From assembly GCA_030602105.1 (NCBI GenBank), contig JAUWAK010000022.1, positions 1 through 13,247 of the forward strand: a stretch of 13,247 nt of DNA, in the 5' to 3' direction. The stretch is from Candidatus Aerophobota bacterium. GTDB taxonomy: Bacteria > Aerophobota > Aerophobia > Aerophobales > AE-B3A. Of the stretch, positions 7,785 to 13,247 are shown piece by piece. Position 1 is the stretch's first letter. Every line of letters begins with the position of its first letter. The notes beneath the pieces were generated by a model. It was not told the DNA's origin and ran no database searches. It was given only the letters and a program-made list of their open reading frames with translations. A program made the translations under genes and the position numbers.

Positions 7785-7937
7785 ACCTCCTGTCCTTCGA
7801 TGAGGAGTGGGCTTAGTCGTCATGGCGGAGCCCTGTTTTTCTCCTCAAAGTCCTTGAGGCGTTCCCTGAGATGAGAAGATGAAAGAGGACCTCAAAGCTC
7901 CTATGGCGGGCCGGGCGGGAAGAGTCCCGAAGATAAT
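7785..7937. other. Non-coding stretch between divergent promoters with several short inverted repeats
   Basis: No convincing coding frame. Seen in order on the plus strand: CTCCT...AGGAG (7787-7791/7803-7807); GGGCT...AGCCC followed by TGTTTTTCT (7809-7842); CCTCAA-agtcc-TTGAGG (7843-7859); a second CCTCAAAG (7890-7897) echoing 7843-7850; ATGGCGG occurring at 7822 and again at 7903; and CGGGA-AGAG-TCCCG (7916-7929) immediately before the plus-strand promoter. The density of short stems suggests a structured RNA or a protein-binding region, but I do not recognise a known riboswitch, SRP RNA, 6S RNA or tmRNA in it. Confidence 0.4.
7809..7842 (+). terminator. Terminator-like hairpin with T-tract
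   Basis: GGGCT (7809-7813) pairs with AGCCC (7829-7833) with a possible inner CGT/GCG stem, followed by TGTTTTTCT. This looks like a weak intrinsic terminator reading in the plus direction. No plus-strand gene precedes it, so it would only make sense for transcripts antisense to dnaE or for a small RNA; the stem is short. Confidence 0.3.
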
Positions 7938-7965
7938 TTGACAAAAAAAGAATCCTCGGTACAAT
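7938..7965 (+). promoter_or_regulatory. Predicted sigma70-type promoter for the TPR / outer-membrane protein operon
   Basis: A perfect TTGACA (7938-7943) and TACAAT (7960-7965) are separated by 16 bp. Transcription would start near 7972, giving a leader of about 34 nt before ATG 8006 that contains the GAGGAG at 7988-7993. The position fits the start of the two-gene operon well. Confidence 0.7.
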
Positions 7966-7987
7966 GATCTCAAGAACCCCTTAAAAT

Positions 7988-7993
7988 GAGGAG
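7988..7993 (+). promoter_or_regulatory. Ribosome binding site for the TPR gene, long spacing
   Basis: GAGGAG lies 12 nt before ATG 8006, separated by a nearly pure A tract. The spacing is longer than the usual 5-9 nt. It overlaps a seven-codon frame (ATG 7986 to TGA 8007-8009) whose stop overlaps the real start, probably by chance. Confidence 0.5.
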
Positions 7994-8005
7994 AAAAAGA
8001 AAAAA

Positions 8006-10780
8006 ATGAAGAAAAAAATCTACCTTGTAGGAATTGAGGTTGCCTTGCTAAGCTTTATCTTTCTTTTCTCGTCCTTAGCGGCTGGGGAAGACGCAAGCAA
8101 GCAATATAGATTCGCCCACGGTCTTCTTGAAGAAGAGAAGTTCGGCCTGGCGGCCGTGCAGTTTGAGAAGTTCCTGGACAATTTCCCTGACGACCCAAAC
8201 TGCGACAAGGCCCAATACGGTCTGGGAATGAGTTTCTGGAACCTGGATGACTACGAGAGAGCAGCCTCTGCCTTTGAAATTCTGCTGGCAAGATATCCTG
8301 AGACTGAGCTGGTGGACGAGGGCCTTCTTCAGCTGGGAGAAAGCCTGTCCAAGCTGGAAAACTATGATGAAGCTATTCCCGCTTACGAGAGGCTCATCAA
8401 GGACCACCCTCAAAGTGAATATATTCCTGAGGCTCTGTATTCCCTGGCATACGCCCATCTGAGGCTGGAGGATTACCCGGATGCCTTAAGAGGCTATCGA
8501 AACTTAAGGGACCGATTCCCTGGTTCCGAATATCTACCAGAGGTACAATACAGAATAGCCAATCTCCTCTATCTTACCAGTCGCTACGAGGAGGCCGAGA
8601 AAGAGTACTCCACCTTTATCAATCGCTATTCCAGCCCTGAATTCTTGGTTGAGGCTTATCGAGAAAGGGGGTACTGCAATTTTGAATTGGGCTCGCACGC
8701 CGAAGCTGCCGAAGATTTTGCGCGGGCTGGAGAGGATTTCTGGCGAGCTGAGGCCCTTTATCAGCTCGGACGATACTCGGAGGCGAGACAGGCGTACCAG
8801 AGAGCATTAGAGAAGTTTGAGAAAAAGTGGGAGGCATCCGCGCGCCGGGGCATCGCCTACACCTACTATGAGGAGAAGAATTATGCCAAGGCCGAGGAGA
8901 CTTTTCAACAGCTCATCGAGTCCTTTGCGGAACCAGGATTTCTCCCGGAAGCCTGGACTCGCCTAGGAGATTGCTTCTACTACCAGAATGATATTGCCGG
9001 GGCCCAGAACGCTTATCAAAAGGTTATTGAGGAATACCCGGAAAGTGGGTATGTTGCAGACTCGCTGTATGGAATCGCTTACAGTTACCTCAGCCAGGAA
9101 GATTTTGACCAGGCTGCTGTCTACTTCCGAAAACTAAATCAAGAATTCCCTTCTTTTCCTCATGCTCTGGACGCTACCTTCCAGTTGGGTGAGGCTTATC
9201 TTTATCTTTCAAAATATGAAGATGCTCTCAAGATTTTTCAGAAGGTAATTGATCAAGCTCCCCAAGATCCCCTAGCCGCCTGGGCTCAGCATGAAAGGGG
9301 CCGGAGTTATTCTGAGCAAAACGATTACGAGGCGGGCCTGGAAGAGTTTGGAAAAGTCATCAACAATTATCCTGAGTCTCAGTGGGTAGACAACGCTTAC
9401 CTGGAGATGGGACTTGCTCTCTTCAACCTCAAGAGGTTCGAGGAAGCCATCCAGAAATACTCTCAGTTAGCCAAAAGCTTCCCTATGTCCATATTTACTC
9501 CCGCTTCCCTTTATCAAACAGGTGTGTGCTACTTTAAATTGAACCAGCACGACAAGGCACTAGAGGCGTACGAGAGACTTCTCAGTCGTTATCCCGGGAA
9601 TGAGAACGCACCCCGTGCTCAGTATGATATTGGTTGGATCTATTTTTTCCAAAAAAGATTTCAAGAGGCGAAACTAGCCTTTAGGAAGCTGATCTCCCAG
9701 TACCCAGAGCAAAAGGAGCTTCTTGCCGATGTCCGTTATCGCATAGCAGATTCAGATTATAATTTGGGGAATTATTGGGAGGCCCTGCAAGGCTTCCAGC
9801 TCCTGACCAGGGATTATCCGGAGAGCGGTTTTGTTCCCTATGCCTTGGATAGAATAGGCGAAACATACCGGAAACTGAAAAAAGATGAAGAGGCCATCCT
9901 ATCCTTCCGCACCGTGGTACGCGAATACCCGGGGTTTGAAGAAGTAGATGCCGTTCAATTTAAGATAGCCGAGTACTTTTATAACCAGGGAAAATATGGA
10001 GAAGCCTTGCCCGAATTCCGCGTGCTCATCCGGAACTTCCCCCAGAGTCCTCATCTTCCCAATGCATATCTTTTCACTGCAATCTGCTTTGATGAGCTGG
10101 AGAGGCTCCCGGAGGCCTCATCATACTATGCCCAGTTCATTCACCTTTTCTCGGAGAGCCGCATGAGAGGCGAGGTGTACTACCGATGGGCGAGATCTCT
10201 GCGCAGTCAAGGTAAATTCGAGCAGGCTCTCACTTATTACGATGAAGCTCTTAGGTTGAGCAAAACGGAGATTTACTTAGAATCTTCCCTTTACGAGAAG
10301 GCTCTTTGCTATGAAAACCTAAAAGATTGGGAGAAGATGGGGGAAACCTCCAAGGATTTTGTGAAAAGATTTCCCCAAAGTAACCTAGCGCCTCAGGCTT
10401 ATCTAAAACTGGCCAATTCCTTTTTCTACCGGAATCTTTTTGCTGAGGCACGGGCCAATTACGCCTATGTCATAAAAACCGCTGAGGAAAGCGAAGTCTC
10501 GGTGGTAGCGCAATTCCGGATGGCAACTTGCTGGTTTAATGAAAAACAGTTTGAAAAGGCCATCGTTGAATACCTGAAGGTGCCTTTACTTTACCCGCAA
10601 TACAAAGAACGGGCCATTGAAGCGCGTTTTAACGTAGGGCTTTCCTATGAGGGTCTGGGCAAGACGGTGGAGGCAAAGAGCGAATATGAAAGAATTCTCC
10701 GGGATCTCCAGGAAAAAGGTCTGAATGGGGAGTGGACAAAAAGAGTAGGGAAAAGACTCGAAGAGCTCAAAGGTAGCTAA
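8006..10780 (+). CDS. Exported tetratricopeptide repeat protein with about 24 TPR units
   Basis: 924 residues. A basic N-terminus (MKKK) and a hydrophobic segment ending in FLFSSLAAGED predict a Sec signal peptide cut near residue 26; no lipobox cysteine is present, so a soluble or peripherally bound periplasmic protein is likely. The rest is a continuous TPR array: each unit has the pattern Y/F-x-x-A-x-x-x-F/Y-x-x-L/V-x-x-x-[YF]P-[EQ]S followed by A-x-Y-x-x-[GA]-x-x-x-x-x-L, with a period near 37 residues, as in YbgF/CpoB and BamD type TPRs rather than the classical 34. One unit near residues 229-254 is short, lacking the P-E-S loop. TPR superhelices are protein-interaction scaffolds; no catalytic domain is visible. 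The start is ATG 8006, giving a good signal peptide. The stop is 1 nt before the barrel gene start, so the two are co-translated and probably function together in the envelope. The specific role is unknown. Confidence 0.92.
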   Translation: MKKKIYLVGIEVALLSFIFLFSSLAAGEDASKQYRFAHGLLEEEKFGLAAVQFEKFLDNFPDDPNCDKAQYGLGMSFWNLDDYERAASAFEILLARYPETELVDEGLLQLGESLSKLENYDEAIPAYERLIKDHPQSEYIPEALYSLAYAHLRLEDYPDALRGYRNLRDRFPGSEYLPEVQYRIANLLYLTSRYEEAEKEYSTFINRYSSPEFLVEAYRERGYCNFELGSHAEAAEDFARAGEDFWRAEALYQLGRYSEARQAYQRALEKFEKKWEASARRGIAYTYYEEKNYAKAEETFQQLIESFAEPGFLPEAWTRLGDCFYYQNDIAGAQNAYQKVIEEYPESGYVADSLYGIAYSYLSQEDFDQAAVYFRKLNQEFPSFPHALDATFQLGEAYLYLSKYEDALKIFQKVIDQAPQDPLAAWAQHERGRSYSEQNDYEAGLEEFGKVINNYPESQWVDNAYLEMGLALFNLKRFEEAIQKYSQLAKSFPMSIFTPASLYQTGVCYFKLNQHDKALEAYERLLSRYPGNENAPRAQYDIGWIYFFQKRFQEAKLAFRKLISQYPEQKELLADVRYRIADSDYNLGNYWEALQGFQLLTRDYPESGFVPYALDRIGETYRKLKKDEEAILSFRTVVREYPGFEEVDAVQFKIAEYFYNQGKYGEALPEFRVLIRNFPQSPHLPNAYLFTAICFDELERLPEASSYYAQFIHLFSESRMRGEVYYRWARSLRSQGKFEQALTYYDEALRLSKTEIYLESSLYEKALCYENLKDWEKMGETSKDFVKRFPQSNLAPQAYLKLANSFFYRNLFAEARANYAYVIKTAEESEVSVVAQFRMATCWFNEKQFEKAIVEYLKVPLLYPQYKERAIEARFNVGLSYEGLGKTVEAKSEYERILRDLQEKGLNGEWTKRVGKRLEELKGS

Positions 10781-10781
10781 A

Positions 10782-12623
10782 ATGAGAAAAACAATCGTTT
10801 CGGTAATGATTATTCTTGGTTTGTGTAAAGCTCTCTGGGGACAGGAAGGACAACTTCCAACCGAACTTCCCATTGTGGTGGTTAAGGGGACAGATAGATC
10901 TTATCTACATATCGTACGCCCAAAGATACTTGCGCATATGGGCCATCGGGGAGAAAAGGAGCTTTCCTTACCTCCTCGCGAGGTCTGGGGAGAGAAATCA
11001 TACCACCGACCTCCTTCTGTACCTGGTCTGGAAGTAAAACCTTCCCCAGTAATTCCCTGGATAAAGAGTAAAGGGCCTTCTCCTCCTAGGCTGCTTCACG
11101 TCAGCCTTTCCACACCCATAATCCAATATGCTTATGCACCCCCAGGCTATCCTATCAAGGCTATTTCCGTTATGATTCCCGCAAGCGGCACGAAACTGCC
11201 GCTGGCCATCACGGTACCTACAGGAGCGGCGATACTGCCGCCATCCATTATGGCACCAGGAAAAGGAGGAAAGCTTTCCCTGCTCAAAGAATCCGAGTTG
11301 CTGGAGAGGTCTTTTCCTCCATCAAAGGAAGAGTCGCCCTTCCCCTATCTCCATTTTTCTGCCTCGGCAGGCTCTTATAATAATTATGGGTATAGGATGG
11401 ACTATGGTAGAAAACCAGAAAAAAATGCCTGGGTCTTCACTCTAGGAAGGGATTATTCTCCTCGGCGGGTAGAATACTACGAGGAAGAACTAGGTCGAGA
11501 TGAGGATATGGCTGCAATAGAGTTCACTAGAGACTCCGGGGAAGATGGAAGAATCCTTCTGGACCTCGGAGGACACCAGGTAAAACTGGATATGCCCGAT
11601 GGGACTCAGAGAGTCAAGAACAAAATTGACATAGGGGGAGAGCGGAAAATAAAGGGGGAAAGAAACCAGTTCAGAATTCAGGGGTGGGCAGAAAGAACAC
11701 AGATAAAGACTCAGGATGAGGTAGAATATGAGGATGTGGCTATGGGGACCAGGATTTCTCTACAAATGTTAAGAAGTCCTTTAGTGGGAGGACTTCAGGG
11801 TGAGACAAGTACTTCTTCGGGTAGCACTCAAGCATACCTCTTCCTGGCGGGACACAACGTTACCTTGAAGGACATAAAAGGGCTCGCCCTCAACATAGAG
11901 GCAGGACTCAAGGACATCGGGGGCTGGGGAACAGAATTTTTGCCCCAAGTCGAACTTGCCTACGATATAACTCCAAGGTTAAACATCCGGCTTAATGGAC
12001 AGAGGGAGTTTGGTCTGGCGCGATTCTCCGATTTATATTTTAGTCGGGACTACGTCATCATAGATGAAGATCTCCCACCCCTAAGATCCTGGGGTTTCGG
12101 AGGGGGTTTCACCTACAGTCCAAGCGAGACCTGGGACGTTTCTCTAGTGGGTTTCCTGGACAGAGGAGATAATCTTGTCTGGAATTGGGACGGTGCGAGT
12201 TCCCTTATGAGACCCCTTATTCGAGATATCCTCCTGAAAGGGGGGAGGCTAAGTTGGGTGTTCCACCTCAATGATGTTTTTGAGCAGGAACTGGGCTATA
12301 CCTATCAAGAAGTAGACAATCAAGACGACCCGGAAAAAATCGTACCAGGCTACCCTGAGTCTTCCGGAGAGCTTTGGTTAAGATGGAAACCAGGCAATTG
12401 GCTCATAGAGGCAGGAGGAGAGATCGAAGGGGAAAGATACTACGAGGAAAACCTCGAGGAGCTCCTACCTTTTGGCTATAAGGGAAAAGTTAAAGTTGGA
12501 AGGAAAATCGGCAAAGGTGGAGAGTGCTGGATAGAGCTTCAGCTCAACGATTACTCTCCCCTGGAGAACTTCTCATTACCTGACCAGAAGGTGTCCGTAG
12601 GAATTCACATCCCCCTCTTCTAG
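10782..12623 (+). CDS. Putative outer-membrane beta-barrel protein, unknown function, paired with the TPR protein
   Basis: 613 residues. A signal peptide (MRKTIVSVMIILGLCKALWG, about residues 1-20) has no acceptable lipobox around Cys15. Residues about 25-185 are proline-rich and low in regular structure, beginning with LPTELPIVVVKGTDRS, which resembles a TonB box or the start of TonB-linked receptors, but no plug domain is recognisable. From about residue 188 (YLHFSASAGSYNNYGY) to the end the sequence alternates polar and hydrophobic residues with many Gly and aromatic residues, e.g. VFTLGRDYS, LNIRLNGQREF and WGFGGGFTYSPSETWDVSLVGF, and ends in VSVGIHIPLF, matching the BAM beta-signal with terminal Phe. 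About 420 residues could form a barrel of roughly 16-22 strands (inference). ATG 10782 follows the TPR stop by 1 nt, with AAAGGT upstream. I do not recognise a named family; the alternative is a large periplasmic beta-sandwich protein. Its 3' end overlaps the opposite-strand DUF3108 gene by 80 bp. Confidence 0.82.
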   Translation: MRKTIVSVMIILGLCKALWGQEGQLPTELPIVVVKGTDRSYLHIVRPKILAHMGHRGEKELSLPPREVWGEKSYHRPPSVPGLEVKPSPVIPWIKSKGPSPPRLLHVSLSTPIIQYAYAPPGYPIKAISVMIPASGTKLPLAITVPTGAAILPPSIMAPGKGGKLSLLKESELLERSFPPSKEESPFPYLHFSASAGSYNNYGYRMDYGRKPEKNAWVFTLGRDYSPRRVEYYEEELGRDEDMAAIEFTRDSGEDGRILLDLGGHQVKLDMPDGTQRVKNKIDIGGERKIKGERNQFRIQGWAERTQIKTQDEVEYEDVAMGTRISLQMLRSPLVGGLQGETSTSSGSTQAYLFLAGHNVTLKDIKGLALNIEAGLKDIGGWGTEFLPQVELAYDITPRLNIRLNGQREFGLARFSDLYFSRDYVIIDEDLPPLRSWGFGGGFTYSPSETWDVSLVGFLDRGDNLVWNWDGASSLMRPLIRDILLKGGRLSWVFHLNDVFEQELGYTYQEVDNQDDPEKIVPGYPESSGELWLRWKPGNWLIEAGGEIEGERYYEENLEELLPFGYKGKVKVGRKIGKGGECWIELQLNDYSPLENFSLPDQKVSVGIHIPLF

Positions 12624-13247
12624 ACTCTTCAGAAGAGGTCCTCCCCGTGTAAGGAAGACTTAAGCCTAACTGTCCAATGTCCCTTCCCTCTATTTTAGCC
12701 AGATAAGCCGTTATTGCTCCCAGGCGTGTGCTTACCTGAAATTTCACGGGGACATTTCCTTCTTCCTGGGAGATCCATACGGTGATCCCGTTACCTTCAC
12801 TGGCTTGTAGGTATCTGATGGCAGAGAAAGTGCCAACATACGTCGAAATTTGCTCAACCTCCCCCACTTGAACCTTGACCTCTTTCACTTCAGCGGAGTC
12901 TGGTCCAGTATCAATAAGAAAGATAGAAAATGTTTCCCCCACAGTGTGATCCTGGGTGCGGAGCCAGTATATGAGGGAGACGAAATCCAGGATGGGAAAA
13001 GAAACTTCCCGCGTCCACCTTTTTTTATTATCCTTATCTTCAAAGAGAACCTTCATGCTGTCCATATCTACCTCAACGTCGTAGTTTCGAGAGTACCTCC
13101 CCTCCCGAAAACGAATCCTAGATCGAACAGAATAGAGAGTATCGGTGTCGGCAAAGCTTTCTAGCTCATCGTTTATGTAGTAGAAAAAGGAAAAGAATCT
13201 GGAGCTTCTGACAGAAGAGAAAAGAAGATAGGTCGAACGTCCCCTAA
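12544..13247 (-). CDS. DUF3108 domain envelope protein, C-terminal part (5' end outside window)
   Basis: The minus-strand frame is open from the right window edge to the stop at 12544-12546, so about 234 residues are visible; an internal Met at 13065 is not the start because domain-like sequence continues upstream (SSRFFSFFYYINDELESFAD, then TLYSVRSRIRFREGRYSRNY). DUF3108 proteins are secreted beta-rich proteins of unknown function; typical traits seen here are the FFYYINDELESF entry strand, the D-T-DTLYS...REGRY strand pair, the VGTFSAIRYLQ motif, and the ITVWISQEEGNVPVKFQVSTRLGAITAYL ending. After this the protein carries a tail of about 46 residues unlike the domain, rich in Arg, Ser and Gly, part of which is antisense to the barrel gene. 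The tail may be genuine or may result from a lost stop. It converges with the TPR/barrel operon. Confidence 0.78.
   Translation of the reverse strand, partial: RGRSTYLLFSSVRSSRFFSFFYYINDELESFADTDTLYSVRSRIRFREGRYSRNYDVEVDMDSMKVLFEDKDNKKRWTREVSFPILDFVSLIYWLRTQDHTVGETFSIFLIDTGPDSAEVKEVKVQVGEVEQISTYVGTFSAIRYLQASEGNGITVWISQEEGNVPVKFQVSTRLGAITAYLAKIEGRDIGQLGLSLPYTGRTSSEESRRGGCEFLRTPSGQVMRSSPGESNR
12614..12638. terminator. Stem-loop at the end of the barrel gene, possible bidirectional terminator
   Basis: CCTCTTCT (12614-12621) and AGAAGAGG (12631-12638) form an 8-bp perfect stem around a 9-nt loop, spanning the TAG stop of the barrel gene. It sits exactly where the two convergent genes meet, but neither strand shows a T-tract after it, so it would be a weak or factor-assisted terminator or an RNA-stabilising 3' hairpin. 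It lies inside the tail of the opposite-strand DUF3108 reading frame. Confidence 0.4.

Noticed and set aside
6872..7816. Plus-strand open frame of 314 codons antisense to dnaE and running into the intergenic region
   Set aside because: It lies almost wholly opposite the conserved PHP-domain coding region of dnaE, has no recognisable domain or ribosome binding site, and similar antisense frames occur along the whole dnaE gene.
7986..8009. Seven-codon leader peptide frame overlapping the TPR start
   Set aside because: Its ATG has no ribosome binding site of its own and it consists of the ribosome binding site and A tract read as Arg/Lys codons; no attenuator structure follows.
10586..10873. 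Minus-strand open frame of 95 codons across the TPR/barrel gene junction
   Set aside because: Both plus-strand genes are well supported here; the shadow frame has no recognisable motifs and would be antisense to two genes.
12850..13164. Plus-strand open frame of 104 codons at the right end
   Set aside because: It is the opposite strand of the DUF3108 coding region, whose minus-strand translation shows clear domain motifs.
1..13247. Mobile elements, CRISPR arrays, tRNA or rRNA genes
   Set aside because: No transposase or integrase motifs, no regularly spaced identical repeats and no tRNA/rRNA-like segments were found on reading the window.

Overview
The window reads as chromosomal DNA from a diderm (Gram-negative-type) bacterium, probably a poorly characterised lineage. 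A diderm envelope is indicated by a 613-residue secreted protein with an outer-membrane beta-barrel-like C-terminus ending in Phe, next to a very long secreted TPR protein. Arginine is often encoded by AGA/AGG, base composition is moderate, genes are tightly packed, and there are no IS elements, phage genes, tRNA/rRNA genes or CRISPR arrays. I cannot assign a phylum from sequence alone; an uncultured candidate phylum is an inference.

Left part, plus strand (1-3834): the C-terminal part of glycyl-tRNA synthetase beta subunit (glyS), a PSP1/RicT-family cysteine-rich protein, a PP-loop ATPase related to tRNA thiolation enzymes, and a NagD-type HAD phosphatase. The last three are joined by 4-bp stop/start overlaps (ATGA, GTGA), so this is a translationally coupled operon with an RNA-metabolism flavour. 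Middle, minus strand (7642-3870): a full-length dnaE for the replicative DNA polymerase III alpha subunit, followed by a small acylphosphatase gene that runs convergently towards the HAD gene.

Between dnaE and the next gene lies a 363-bp divergent intergenic region (7643-8005). It has a good sigma70-type promoter for each direction, a perfect 12-bp palindrome over the dnaE -10, a direct repeat of TGTCAAA spaced 31 bp, and several short hairpins between the two promoters.

Right part: a plus-strand two-gene operon of a 924-residue exported protein made almost entirely of about 24 TPR units and, 1 nt downstream, an exported beta-barrel-like protein with a long proline-rich N-terminal segment and a TonB-box-like stretch but no plug domain that I can recognise. 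This pair is the best candidate for an undescribed system: it looks like a split version of the TPR-scaffold plus outer-membrane-barrel architecture known from exopolysaccharide exporters, but no polysaccharide genes are visible and its function is unknown. A minus-strand DUF3108-type envelope protein gene runs in from the right edge and overlaps the barrel gene tail-to-tail by 80 bp.
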